The notes: generated from the letters alone by a model not told the origin. A stretch of 64,000 nt of DNA from Actinernus sp. WN-2022 (GCA_030867875.1 JAOWCC010001589.1:77771537-77835536); one strand, 5' to 3'; positions 30,877 to 45,800 are shown, counted from the first letter of the stretch. Translations and numbers: made by a program.

Positions 30877-33800
30877 ATGTTGAGAATACATCGTGGGAAA
30901 CTACCAAACGTTTGGGGATCCCTTGGACGTGGTTTCAGAGTTGCAAGGTACCACGCGAACGAAGGCTGCTACGGATTTCATCCCAAGGAACAAGTCACTG
31001 TGAAAGGTCTGTTGGTAAAGTATAACAATTTGTCAGTAGAAACAACAAGTGTAACGATATATATCTACATTGTAGCTCAATGGATTCCTTACAAACCTTT
31101 TGAATTATAGAACAGATACGGTTGATCCCCCCTCGAGGGGGGGGGGGGGGGGGGACTCAGGGGTACATGCTAAATTAACCTATAGTTATAGGGGGTCCTG
31201 TTCGCCTGAGTTATAGTTTCGCAAGCTGAGTCGTGCCTTTAGCTTTTAGGGGTTCAGAATTAGAATTTTAAGGTCCTGCTACAACCTATGCATTTTAATT
31301 TATGCATACCTTTTAGGGGTTAATCTCATGGTTTTTAAACCTCCTTTAATTTATGCATTTTCACAATGACAGCCGAGCACCTCTGTTATTTTGGTACTGG
31401 AGTTCCCCCCCAAGAGAATTTAATTTATTTCCCCACATCACATACTCCCCACCCTATAGGCCTGTGAGTCAAATTTTCAATGTAAAGTCCCTGCCTCCCT
31501 AGGCTGCCACACATCAGACAAGACCATGGCACTTCAAAAGATCACTTGAAAACCCCCTCTAAACAGGAAAATAGCTCAGGTGTATTTAGACTCGTTCTAT
31601 GAATGATTTGAAGTTGGAAATAGTTAGGGGTTTGTATGAGAATTTGAGAAATGCATTATTACCAGAAGCTGCAGTTAATTACTCCCACCATATGTGATAT
31701 CTTCCCCCAGTTCCTGAAAGCCCGATTAGCGCTAATCCAGAGTTAATTACCATGACAACTAATATGTTTTGTTGAGAGTTAATTCAGGATTAGCGCTAAT
31801 CGGGCTTTCAGGAACCGGGCCCAGATGTCCACAATCAATGAAAATCGGTGATCGGAAATCCAATATTATTAATGAATCAAAATCAATTAGTTAATATTAT
31901 TGATTATCGATTAGAATTGGCCAATCAATACTGACCAATAGATAATCACAAATAGATGGTTTATCGATTGTTATAATATAACCCAAATAGTACGAGCACT
32001 CTGATTGGCTTATAGACTGAAAGAATCTAAATGTGCCGGTAAACACATACATGTAGCTTGCATGGTGTCATATTTATAAATCATACATGTAAACAATAGA
32101 CCACATACTGGTGAAATAAAGCACTTGGGATGTTGGGAGCGTGCTTTATTTCACCAGTAAACACATTGAAATGTGTGGTCTATTGCTTAATTATTGATCA
32201 GCAGTCAATAACATACATGTATGCATATAAGTTACGTATGTAAAACTATCATTGCATTTGGCCCACGCATGCTTTCCTTCCAAACCCATTGACAAAGGTC
32301 GTGTGATGGGGGCCATACATGTATGTGAGTGAGCCAGAAAAAGGCATCTGACCCTGCTCGATTTTTGCTTGTTGTTTTGGCATTATTAAATAGTACTAAT
32401 TTACTGGTCATATGGTTAAAATAAACTTAATTGACAGACATCAGTTAGGTTGGGCCGAATGGTAAAATATTCGGCTGTTGGTCATTTTGTATGGACCTCA
32501 CCCTTTCAGTCCATTAATGTCATGACCTTGAGAGAAATATGTTCCTGTCCGGCCTTCTCACTCGGTCAATTTTTTTGGGGGGGAGGGGAGGGGGGGGGGT
32601 GGGGGGGGGTAAGGTTAGACAAAATCAGAAATGGGAAAAATGGGTCAGAAAACTCTGCAAAATAAAATGAATAAAAATGTTCAAGACTCTGAGGGTGTTT
32701 ATATTCATTTGTAACCCAGTGAGTGACATCCAATGACTAACTTTAATCACAACTTAGGGGCAGAACTAATCTGTTGGGGGAGGGGGGGGGGGCAGTTCCT
32801 TGAGGAAGGGCCAGTCAGGGCCAGTACATGACATAGTACATTATGTATATCTCTGAATGTCTAACAGGACCTGAAACAACCATAGGTGCTGATCACAGCC
32901 AGGACCTGGCTAAATCACAGATCCAATTGGAATTTAGCATTGTCAGAGAGAGTCATTTGTGTTATGATTAGTTTTAGCAGGCGGAAATCAAGCAGTGATA
33001 ATGGCAATGTGTGGCGATCAAACTATGCATCTCTAGAGCAGAAGTGACAAATGTTAGCAAGCCAATTAGAATAGAGCATTAGAGATTAAGTGAATAATAT
33101 AGGGTTTGATGAGGGGAGTGATCGGAATGTTGTTTGTATCGTTTTATTCATGGTTTAGAGAGAACATTTAGAGCGAGAACAGAGAGAGAGAGTTTACCAG
33201 AGTTTATACGTGAGAGAATTTATGAGCGAGAAATTGTGATAGAGTCAAATCACAAATAAACCAAGACAAAAACCAATTCAATTCACAACAGCATGTTGGT
33301 TTTTGTGGTGAGAGGAAAACCGGAGGACCCGGAGAAAAACCCTCGGAGCAAGGGCGAGATACCAACAAACTCGACTCTTTAGCACTATATACATTGTAGC
33401 TTCCAAGCAAAAATTGTGTCTTTACGCAGTACGGTGATGATGCAGATGTTTCACATAATTTATTCTGTTCACTCGTATTAAAAAAATTATACATGTAATA
33501 TGTAATAGATAAAGACTGAGTGGCCGATCTTTATCCGATTTACAAACTCGAGCTGAAAGCGAGAGTTTGTAAATCGGATAAAGATCGGACACAAATTCTT
33601 TATCTTACTTATCAAACGTCTAGGTGCAGAGAGTCATGTTTTCAGTTATTTTGATGATACAACTTATTTTGGCAGAGAAAATCGAAGCCAAAGTTTATGT
33701 AAATCAGGACGAAATCTTTATCAGATTTAAAGATCACTTATCGGTCGGTGATTTCCTTTGTTTTTGCTTCATGAATTATTAATGAGTTTGATAAATATGT

Positions 33801-36800
33801 ATAAATACTTATTTTAAATGCATTAATTAATTAATTAATTTAATTCATTGTTCATTACTTTGCAGATTCTAAAGAGACAATTCAAAACAGAATTGAAAAT
33901 TCTAACTTATTAAGACTAGTGACAGCATATCGGAACCATGGACACAAAAAAGCTGACATCGATCCACTGAACATGTTCAGAAGAAATAATATAAACCTGT
34001 GAGTAGAATAATTTATTAATCATTTTACTGTATTTGGTAAGTTATTTCAATAACACTCCCTTTATACATGTACATGTACTGTATGTACATGTAGTTACAG
34101 ATTGTAAGCTGATCTAAGATTTATATTATTTGAATTTTATTTTGTCTGGTACAGTGTACATGATTATATTTTTAATTATAAATTATAATTATTGATGCAT
34201 TAAATATGATTTAAAAGTCATGAAATTGTTTCCATATGTATTGGTGCTGGAAATAACAGTTAGACATCAGACATTGTCCAAATTTCACAAAATTATGTCA
34301 GGCTAATTTTGAAATATGCTTGGACATGAGGTCTGGGCACTAAAATGATATGTCTACATGTACATTGTATATACATGTTTGAACAAAATAAAGGTTTGGA
34401 AGGACACATGTACATGTTACTACCATAAATCCTCTATTTAGCCCCTCTCTCTTTTAAGTCCCCTCTTTTAAAAGGTTAAATTAGTTAAGCCCCCATCTCT
34501 TTTAAGCCCTCCCTCCCCCACCCCTCCCCAAAAAAAATTCAGTATTACCATGGTTGTTGCATCACTCTGTTCTTGAATGTAATTAAACTTAAAAGGTACC
34601 ATGCTATTTAAACAATATTTTATTCTTAGACTTTAGCTTCTAATGACAGTTGATGTCATAATGTTTCAGTTTTCCCACCTTGTGTTCCAGTTCTTTGTAG
34701 AGAATACAATCATGTAACTATCAGAGTTTTTCTATTTGAAAATGCTGTATAGTGACTGGGGACCACAGCTTTCTGTTTTGTTAAGAATATAATAGGGAAT
34801 TTTATACTGGTCTCCACTAAACATTGGCTCTTCCATTGAAATACATGTATAAAGCCCCCCCCCCCCCCTCCCCCCTCTCTCTCTCTCTAATAAGCCCCCC
34901 TCAAAGATGCTTGGAAAAATAATAAGACCCCCGGGGGCTTAATAGAGGATGTATGGTATGCCAACATGTATGTCCTGCTGATTGAGAAACAAATTCAGCC
35001 CTGCGTATATCTTCTTTATAGACCTGAGCTAACAGAGCTTAATCTTGACCATTATGGACTTGACAATGCTGACTTGGAATCCAAGATAAATTTAACAGGT
35101 GAAGTTTAATGTAGTTACATGTACATTTACACTAGCTGTACCTGAAAACCCTTTATTTTCTGCTGCATCTGTTTAACAAAGTTTGAAGTTAGGAGCCATC
35201 TTAGCCTTGTCCCCAGGCTCTATTTCATTTATGCACAGCTGGGTATTGTGACGTCACTGCTATGGTTTAATTAGCCCCATACCAAGAAGCCTGCCCAAAA
35301 CATTTTGAAAGCAAAATCGAGAGGTCTATGGTAGATGTTGAGAGGTCTATGAGGTATACATGTATGTGTGAAACCTAAACTCAATTTTCTGCCATACATG
35401 TACATGTAGGTACCGTATTCACTCACGGATAAGCTGCACTTGAAGATAAGCCGCACCCTGAGTTTTGAAACTTGAGTTTAGGAAAAAACGTTTTTTGAAG
35501 AATATCAAACGTGCATTGTAACCTTCATCGGACTTTCAAAATGGAGAAAACACCAAAGTTGTATCTGTAATTTCAGCTCTGAAATAGTGTAAACTTCATG
35601 TCTACATACTTAGATACATGACCTACATGTATCTTTCCATCGCATTTGTTTACCGAGATCTGTTCATTCGGGTCACTTTTTAGATCAAGTTTTAGTCAAC
35701 CAAACCAACAATGTTCTCACGTTCGTCCGTAGCTTAGTAACCAGGCACCTGTTGGAAGAGAGAACTGGACACTAGAAGTTTTGTTTTCGCTGAACGAAGT
35801 CAAAACAACATAGAGTAGTTTGCTTTTTTATTAGCTGTCTGTTGATACATGTATTATGTCTAAACGGATATCTGGAAGCCATCTATCGGGGAAAAACTAG
35901 TTACTCAAAGAGAGGTGGAAGATCAGTTCGACAAATTTGCTGTGAAAGTTTTGAACAGTGACGACACTGGGCCATTTACTGCAGGAATACTCAAGGATAG
36001 CGTGGTATTTTCTTGCTTGTGGAGGAACAGGCCAACGACAACACTGCAACTAGCTTTGTGGTGGAATGGAAATCCCATGTGTGGTGACATTTAGTTGCTC
36101 CAGAAAAGCAACTATAAACCATGTTTAAAGATCATTTGATGAAGAAGGTTTAACATATAACTTACATCAAAACGGCTCTTTTGAGAGCCACCAAACATGC
36201 AAAAACAGAACATTTTAATTTATGTAAATTTATGGAACCTTGTGCAGATGTTCTAGCAGATAAGCCCCACCCCTGATTTCAAACGAAGATTTTGGGTAAA
36301 AAGGCGCAGCTTATCTGTGAGTGAATACGGTACTTTACATTGGTCGAAAACATAAACTGACTCAAATATAAATAAAGTGAATCTTATATTATTTTGTTAT
36401 AGCAGGCTGAGTATTACAGCTTAAAGCAGCTTGGGGGGAGGGGGGGGGGTGGGGGTGGTGGGGGGGGCTTCTTTTACTCGTCACACACTCCCCACAATAT
36501 TAACTGTTTTGGATACACTACACTCGACTCACGGTTGATTTTTACAGAGGGAGGAAAACCGGAGAACCCGGAGAAAAACCCTCGAATGCAGATAAGGAAT
36601 CAACAACAAATCTAACTCACATTCGGTGCCCGAGCCGGGAATCGAACCCGGGACTGCAGCAGTGAGAGGCTAGTGGTTTACCACTGCGCCAACCGGCTGC
36701 ATAATTATACACATAATCACTTTGCGATAGTTAACCCCGAAGGTTTTGCCAGCGAGCTTCTTACTCGGAGTCAAAACGGCCACCATTTTGTGAAATCCTG

Positions 36801-39800
36801 GGGATGAGACTAGGGCCATCACAACCAGTGACCTTTAAATGTGCACCATACAACCTATCAACTTTCTTTTCTGTGCACAATCCAATTCTAAATTAAACAA
36901 ATTATTAAGGTATTCAGGATCTGTTGATGTAATTATACTGTATGACCATATTTCTAATAATTCTCACTTGGCTCGGAGGCCATTTACTAGGGAATTAAAA
37001 ATGGAGGCGAAATGGACCCGCTAACTTGTATATTATAATTCAATAATGACAAGAATGAGCATAATTATGAGTACATTATGTTGAAAATTCTCCCTTACAT
37101 TTACAATGTACATCATGCACTCTGGTTGGGTGAAAACCACGTTCTATAACTCTATCAGTCTATGAAATTAATATAGACTGAAATGTTGCACACATGTTAA
37201 AGGAAAATTTTCATTTTGATTATCAAATCAATGAGCAATTGAAGGGGTGAGTGTAAGAAAGAGTTAAGTGATGACAGATCAATTAAGTTCTCAATTCTCC
37301 CTTACAAAACAAAGAAGATAAAGAGAATTTGGAATTTGATCTGTTGACATCACTTAACTCTTTCTTGCACTTGCGAACCTCTTCAATTTTCTTTCAGCAT
37401 CTGTGTGTTTTGATTTATTTTATATCCTAAATAAATTTATTAAATAAAATATCAAGTTTGGGAGAACTTAGAATGGCTGTGGAAACACTTATGAGCCATT
37501 TTCTAAATTTAATAGTACAGTTGCTATATACATTGTACACAAATTGATGACATGTTAATTATATACAATTAATTGGTATCAAAATGGTATCAAAATATCA
37601 GTTACCATATGTCTATAACATCAGAATTTTAAATTGCCATGAAAATCTGTGCAGTGCAGCGCAACTAATGTAACCAGGGTCACATATATTTGTACTTGGG
37701 TCATTCAACGGTATTATGTATGTTGCGAAGGGGACATTCAGAAGCAGTTTTCATACCATAGTTTGATTTAAAATAATTAGAGCTGATCAATTTTGCCTTT
37801 ATATTGTGGATATCCATTATATCTAAGTACTATAATGTTGTTATTCTCTCTGCATAGTACTAATGGCAGACTGTAATAAAATAAGTTACTGTTGTGGATG
37901 GGACTCAGAGAATTTGCTATTTTTGATTTACCAGGTTTAAGTGAAATTTTCTCTGATTCTGCAATGAATTTAAGATGTATATATTTTTCGTACCAAAGAG
38001 TACTTTATCTATTTTAGATTAATGGTAAAAAAAAGTGCAGCTGCATTTGCTATATTCTTATCAAAACTGGTTTCATTTAGACTGTGACCTGTTGCGGAGG
38101 GGACATTGCGGAGGGGACATTGCGGAGGGGACATTTTGTCCACACTTATAAAATACATTATTATATTATATTATTTTATTCTACTCCTTTCTGTATTAGA
38201 GGACATAGTAATTCACCAACAAAGCAAGGAACATCAAAATAACCCTACAGAGAAGCCATATTAAATCAGAGCACATGTCATTGTAATTATACCCACAATT
38301 CATTGCCTCCTACTGCACTTGCTCAGTACAGGATTTACCAGCATTCTTTGCAAGCACATTAAGTACTGTTAAATTATGTACAAGTTAAAATATATGACAG
38401 CAAATTACTTGAATTATGCAAAGCTATATAAATCATATTGTAAAAAAGCTGTCAGCAGATGTTTTAGCAGAGAGGAGAAAAGCAACAGCAAATGGGAAAA
38501 AGAGAAAAGTGTCAGACAGCAAATGGAAAAAAATGGATTAAAAATCTCCAAAATGATGGTGAAAAGTTCCATACATATAAAAAACAATTTCAGTTGAGTT
38601 GCTGTAATTTATATTTAGCACAAGCAGACTCATACCAAATTGAACTGTACGTGTACATTGTAGTTACAATGTAGGACTACAGTACCTGTGGTTTTACTAG
38701 AATTTAAATGAAAGGTTTATTGTTAAGTTTTAAATGTGTCTTGGGTTACTTACTATAATTAGACATGAATACAGAAACACTATTAATTATTTTTTTCTTG
38801 CGTTAATTGTACTATTTTACTTACATATTTTGAATATAATTTAGATTCACCTCTTAGAACATGTCCCCTCCGCAACAGAAATGTCCCCTCTGCAACATAA
38901 AATAGAACTTATTAAACCTTTAAATGGAGAGCCCAGGAACTTTACAATACAGCACAATATACCTCCAGGTATAAATCAGAAGTTATCATACTGCATGTGT
39001 ACTTAAAATGACTATTTGACCACTAATAACAACCTTTTCTCTGCCTTTCCGATGGGGCATTTCACTATTGGCTTTGTTGTGGCATTAATATTCCTGACTC
39101 CCCGAGAGAAACCTACCACTAATTGGTTGTTTTTTCGTGTTGAACATGTGCAACAGTTACTTTGGAAAACCAGTGATGTATAAGCATTTGCCTTACTGTG
39201 GGCTCAGATGGAACCAGTGAAGAAACACAACAAGTCGTACTCAATTGACATCAAACCTGGAAAAACCAGGAAAACTGTCTATCAGAATTTTAAATTGCCA
39301 TGAAAATCTGTACAGTGTAACTAATGTAACCAGGGTCACATATATTAATTAGCACTTAATAACACAACAAGAACTAAATTTATAACAGATCGGCAAACAA
39401 AAATAAAATATTCCAAATCATAGCATATCTGTTACTGGCAGGTAATTTATTTTCAGGTCATTATTTTATTTACAGGTGAGAAAACAGTGAGCCCTCGATG
39501 AGAGGTGGCTGTTTCCTCAGGCTAGCTCCTATCTATTCTTCATCTTCAGATGTTGACTCGCGACTCTGCCTGAAAGTGAAAATACGAACCCATGCCAGAT
39601 TTTGTGAGGACTTCTCTTTCGTTCATATGCATTAATTTTTTTGGTCTTGTTTTGTTTTGTTTTTTCTTTGTCATCCAATTGCATCCTGGGTCATTCCACG
39701 GTATTATGTACATGTATGTTGCGGAGGGGACATTCAGAAGCAGTTTTCATGCCATAGCTTGATATAAAATAATTAGAGCTGATCAATTTTGCCTTTATAT

Positions 39801-42800
39801 TGTGGATATCCATTATATCTATGTACTATAATGTTGTATGGCAGATTGTAATAAGATAAGTTACTGTTGCGGATGGGACTCAGAGAATTTGCTATTCTTC
39901 ATTTATCAGGTTTAAGTGAAATTTTCTCTGATTCTGCAATGAATTTTAAATGTATATATTTTTTGTGCCAAAGAGTACTTTATCTACTTTAGATTAATGG
40001 TAAAAAGTGCAGCTGCATTTGCTATATTCTTATCAAAACTGGTTTCATTTAGACTGTGACCTGTTGCGGAGGGGACGTTGCGGAAGGGACATTTTGTCCA
40101 CACTTATACATTATTATATTATTTTATTTAATTTAATTCTACTCCTTTCTGTATTAGAGGACATACATGTAGTAATTCACCAACAAAGCAAGGAACATCA
40201 AAATAACCCTACAGAGAAGCCATATTAAATCAGAGCAGATGTCATTGTAATTACCCACAATTCATTGCTTCCTACTGCACATACTCAGTACAGGATTTAC
40301 CAGCATTCTTTGCAAGTATATTAAGTACTGTTAAATTATGTACAAGTTAAAATTTAAATGACAGGAAATTACTTGAATTATGCAAAGCCATATTGTAAAA
40401 AAGCTGTCAGCAGATGTTTTAGCAGAGAGGAGAAAAGCAACAGCAAATGGGAAAAAGAGAAAAGTGACAGCAAATGGGAAAAATGGATTAAAAATCTCCA
40501 AAATGATGGTGAAAAGTTCCATACATATAAAAAACAATTTCAGTTGAGTTGCTGTAATTTATATTTAGCACAAGCAGACTCATACAAATTAAACTGTACA
40601 TACATGTATACATTGTAGTTACAATGTAGGACTACCTGTGGTTTTACTAGAATTTAAATGAAAGGCCCGATTTATTGTTAACTTTTAAATGTGTCTTGGG
40701 TTACTTACTATAATTAGACATGAATACAGAAACACTATAATATCTTGTTTTAATTGTACTATTTTACTTACACATTTTTGAATATAATTTAGATTCACCT
40801 CTTAGAACATGTCCCCTCCGCAACAGAAATGTCCCCTCCGCAACATAAAATAGAACTTATTTAAATCTTTAAATGGAGAGCCCAGGAACTTTACAATACA
40901 GCACAATATACCTCCAGGTATAAATCAGAAGTTATCATACTGTGTACCTAATATGACTATTTGACCACTAATAACATAAACTTTAAGGTGTGAAAATGTT
41001 GCGGATGGGACATTTACCAATTGGACAATGTCTACCATGTGAAGTCGGCATGTACATGTAACAACTGCTCTTTAAAAGGAACAAGGAATAGTTTATGTCC
41101 TGATAAGTTTTGAAAGTTTTCAGTTGTTTGTTTAATTTATAAATAAGTGATTGATTTGTCCCCTCCGCAACGGCCATTTTGGCTTTTATTGTAATTGATT
41201 ATAATTTATGCATCAATGGCGACCTGCAACCAAAAAAGTCATTTTAAAATAAACTATCATCATTTAGCTACAATTCTATGAACACTTTAGGTCTGTTGGA
41301 AAACATTTTAAAAACTGGTTTTCATGTCCAAAATACCGTGGAATGACCCTCGACTGCTTGCTTAAATATTTTGGATGACATTCATGTACATCCAAGAGAC
41401 TAACAACTGATGGACCTATTGAATCACGTGTGGAAAAACTTTTTGCAATAAATGTAAACGTGATTTGTAGATGAATTTGTTGATGAAATGAATACATGCT
41501 AGCTTTTGTACACTAACTTTCATTATGCGGCTGAGTGAGTGCTTGTGGTACATGTATGTTAATTACTCTGCTGTCAATCAAACAGAACAAATTAACCTTT
41601 TACTTCTGGTTAAAAACTTTTGCTATTTCTCCATCAAATAGTTTTTTAAGAGTTTTTGGTATGTGAAACGTACATTTTGAAGGTATCTGTTCCTTGAGGT
41701 AAAAAAATACTAAGTGAATCCGAAAAATAACAGGTTTAAAAAAATAACCTAGGTTGCAAACAGATTACCTATGTTGCAGAAAAATAACCTACATTGCAAA
41801 AATTAAAAAGAATTTGGCCTGAAAATAAATTAGACCTGTAACATGTATGTAACATTTGAAGGACTTAATTTGACTTCATATTTGCCTTTTATTGGATCTA
41901 AGCTTGAGCAAGTTGAAATACTATAGATTGTCTTGTACTCGATACTGATTGGCTCCAGTAACCATAAGTTGGAATGCTTTGTTTTGGTTCTGCAATATAA
42001 TTGGTTCTCATTGTATGTTCTGCAATGTAATTGGTTCTCATTGTATAAGTGGTCCTGTGATTGGTTCTCATTGTCTAAGTGGTCCTGTGATTGGTTCTTG
42101 CTGTATAAGTGGTCCTGTGATTGGTTCTCGTTGTCTAAGTGGCCCTGTAATTGGTTCTCGATCATTGTCTAAGTGGCCCTGTGATTGGTTCTCATTGTCT
42201 AAGTGGTCCTGTGATTGGTTCTCATTGTCTAAGTGGCCCTGTGATTGGTTCGCATTGTCTAAGTGGCCCTGTGATTGGTTCTCATTGTCTAAGTGGCCCT
42301 GTTATTGGTTCTCATTGTCTAAGTGGTCCAGACCTGTGATTGGTTCTCATTGTCTAAGTGGCCCTGTAATTGGTTCTCGATCATTGTCTAAGTGGCCCTG
42401 TGATTGGTTCTCATTGTCTAAGTGGCCCTGTGATTGGTTCTCATTGTCTAAGTGGCCCTGTGATTGGTTCTCATTGTCTAAGTGGCCCTGTTATTGGTTC
42501 TCATTGTCTAAGTGGTCCTGTGATTGGTTCTCATTGTGTAAGTGGCCCTGTGATTGGTTCTCATTGTCTAAGTAGCCCCGGTAACAGTAGTCACACAGTA
42601 AATAATAAATTATTGGTGATCCTACCAATAGGAGCTCTAAGTTTATTAATATTATATTTTGTTAGCAAGGACATTTGATCTGTCATTTCAGGTATAATGA
42701 ACGTTGATTCTAAAGAAGAGGCTTCACTTAAGGAAGTGTTAGATCATCTTGAGAGATCCTACTGTGGGCCAGTATCTGTAGAGCTGCACCATATTGTGGT

Positions 42801-45800
42801 AAACATATAAGTTTATTTAATACAAAGTGTACATAACTTTTCATTGATGATCCGTAACAATTTTAAAATAATCAGAAGGGGATTTTGTACCCTGCTAGCA
42901 GAGGTTTCTCACCTTTTCTCTGCCTTTTCGATGGGGCATTTCACTATTGGCTTTGTTGTGGCATTCCTGACTCCCCGAGAGAAACCTCTACCACGAATTG
43001 GTTGTTTTTTCGTGTTGAACATGTGCAACAGTTACTTTGGAAAACCAGTGATGTATAAGCATTTGCCTTACTGTGGGCTCAGATGGAACCAGTGAAGAAA
43101 CACAACAAGTCGTACTCAAGTGACATCAAACCTGGAAAAACCAGGAAAACTAGTTTGAATACAGGTTTGTTATGTGTTTATAACCTCAAAAAAATTGGAT
43201 GTGGCATGATCAAACACTGAAACAACCGTTTCGTGACAGAGGTTTCTCTTGGGGACTCGGGAACGCCACAACGAAAGCCAAATAGTGAATTGCCCCATCG
43301 AAAGGGCAGAGAAAAGGTGAGAAACCTCTGCTAGCAGGGTAGGGATTTTGCCAGTCATGCAGTCCCAAAATCATATGATCATTTGCAAAAAATATAACAA
43401 GAGGTGAGGATTTTGCTGTAATGCAATTCCAAAAACTATATTATCTTGATTTTAGAAATCATCACAGTATTTATATTTTAATAAGTCGCTTATAAATAAT
43501 ATTCACAAGTGACTAATTATTACAAATTAATATTCCAACTAAATTGTGCACAGTACAAAGTCCAAGCAGGTGAATGCTGTATTCTCAGAACTTTGGAATT
43601 TTAAAAGGCTGGGTTAGAGACAAATGTGTTTTATTGACAAATACAGGCACTTCCTGACTATATAATGAACTCACAATTTCTTCATACTGCATTCAAGTGC
43701 AATTACATGTATTATATTCATAAAAAAAAATTCATCACACAGTCAGCACATGCCTGCATGACTGTATTTGTATAGGTAATCAGTTTCGAGTGCAATTTGG
43801 GATTAATTTGCACGAGTGGGTTTTTCAAAGAGTATCAAAATTGCACGAGCCCTCAGGGCAAGTGCAATTTGAGCTCTTTGAAAAACACATGAGTGACAAT
43901 TAATCCCAAATTGCACGAGAAAACCGTATGATTACTTATTAATAATGTACATGAAAAACATTGTCAGGAAGTGACATTGGCGAGTCATGTGACAAAGTAA
44001 TTTATTCAGTCAACAAACCATAATAGTTCACACTTTCAAATTCATTCAAATTGTTTTCAGAAGTCGAAAGGAAATGTTTCATTGCTTTCCAAAGAAATTT
44101 GCATTGTATTTCCTTTTTTCGGCACTATGTTTCCTTGAAATTGCATTGCCCTCAACCAATCAGAATTGAGCATTTTTTTCATGTATATTATTAGTCAATA
44201 AAACACACATGCCAGTCTATACCCTTAAATAAATCAATTGTACTGCTTCTTTCAACATACCGGTATATTGTTAGAAGCGAGTGAAGTGAGAAGCATTTTG
44301 ATCTGTAAGCCTTCAGCCCACTGAGGTGCACTGTTTAGTGTCCGAAATTAACTTTTTCACGTAGGCGGCAACTGGCAACCAGCCAAAAAATTTCAGTCAC
44401 CAAAAAGACCAATTGTGGTCGCCACGTTTCAAGTGACATGCGACAAAGAACATTTGCTGGCATGTTTTATTGGCTAAGTTTACTTAGAACATTGTGTGAC
44501 TTCGGGACAGACTTTTATTTAATAGGTAAAGAAGACTTTAGGTAAGTTGCCAGCTGGCGACTAACTCTGACATTTGGTCGCCAACACTAAAAATGTTGTC
44601 GCATTGGCGCCAAATAAGGTGCAATTTTGAACCCTGCTGTTTCAGTTACGTTATTTTTTATTATTTGTTTCACACTCATTGCTTTACATTTGGGTAATTT
44701 ACAGACATACACTTAATAATAATTATTATAATAACATATATTTAGGGGGGGGGGGGGGGGGGGGAGAGGAAAATATATCATAGGAAAGGGTGCAGGGAAG
44801 TTGAAGGAACTAAAAGTTTTCTAAGCCAACTCCCCTGCATTAAGTGAAATAAATATGTGTAGTAGTGTGATCTGCCTTTGCCTATAAATCCAAGTAATCA
44901 TAGTCATATAATAATAAATAATAAAAGAAATTGAAAAGAAGTTAAGGACTGTTAATGTATGGTAAAAAAATACAATAACAACTAAGAAATGTACATTAAG
45001 CTGTATCATCTGATTAATCATAATTTCATGACAAGTAAAGTGAAAGGAGATGAAAATTTACACGTAGGACATTAAACAGTAATGTTATTTTTTATGAGAC
45101 TCGGTAAGTAAAAGGATTTTGTTACTCAGTAAAAGGATAAAATAGATTTTGTGGTTGTCAAAACAACATGTCCAAACATGTATAATTTTATCAAATTAAT
45201 GTAATCTGTTTTTACTGTTACATGTAATAATTTGTTTTACTGTTACATGTAAACAGTGTTTAATGAGGTTTATCTTGTTTTTGAAGGATGAGGAAGAAAA
45301 GCTCTGGGTTGCCAATCTCTTGGAGGAGAGCATTCATTGGTCATTTGATAGCCAAAGACAGAAACACATGGCGAAATTGCTTCTTAGATCCCAGGTACAT
45401 GTACAATGTATACAATGTCAGGTACCTACAGCAGCATGTATTAAATAGACACTTTCATAAGCATCAGTTAGGGACTGTCAAACAAATTATGTGTGATACT
45501 TGTGCAATACATGCATGTACTGTATGTACAGTATTAGCTCCTGATTTTGGCTTTATAGATTAAAACATATTGGGCTGTAAATTTACATGACGGGAGGTCA
45601 ACGCTGGTGCTAGGACCAGCAACATTTTTGGTATATAGGCCAGTCTCGAAGCTACAGATGTACATGGTTACAATACCAATTATGATATAGTCCCTAGTGT
45701 CTTCATATAAACAGGCCCTTAGATGCAAAGAAACAAAACAAAACATTTATTTAGTTTTAATGGCTCAATTGTGCTATTATTCTAGGAACTGATTTATTGC

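Noticed and set aside
38376..38597. Lys-rich open frame shared by both copies of the duplicated element
   Set aside because: It is shared only because the element is duplicated, it is short and matches no family; possible but unsupported.
41997..42583. CRISPR-like array
   Set aside because: Units are contiguous with no unique spacers, and the setting is eukaryotic; it is a minisatellite.
41949..42678. Long open frames rich in Trp, Ser, Cys and Gly repeats
   Set aside because: They are produced by the 30-bp minisatellite, whose unit length keeps any frame open.
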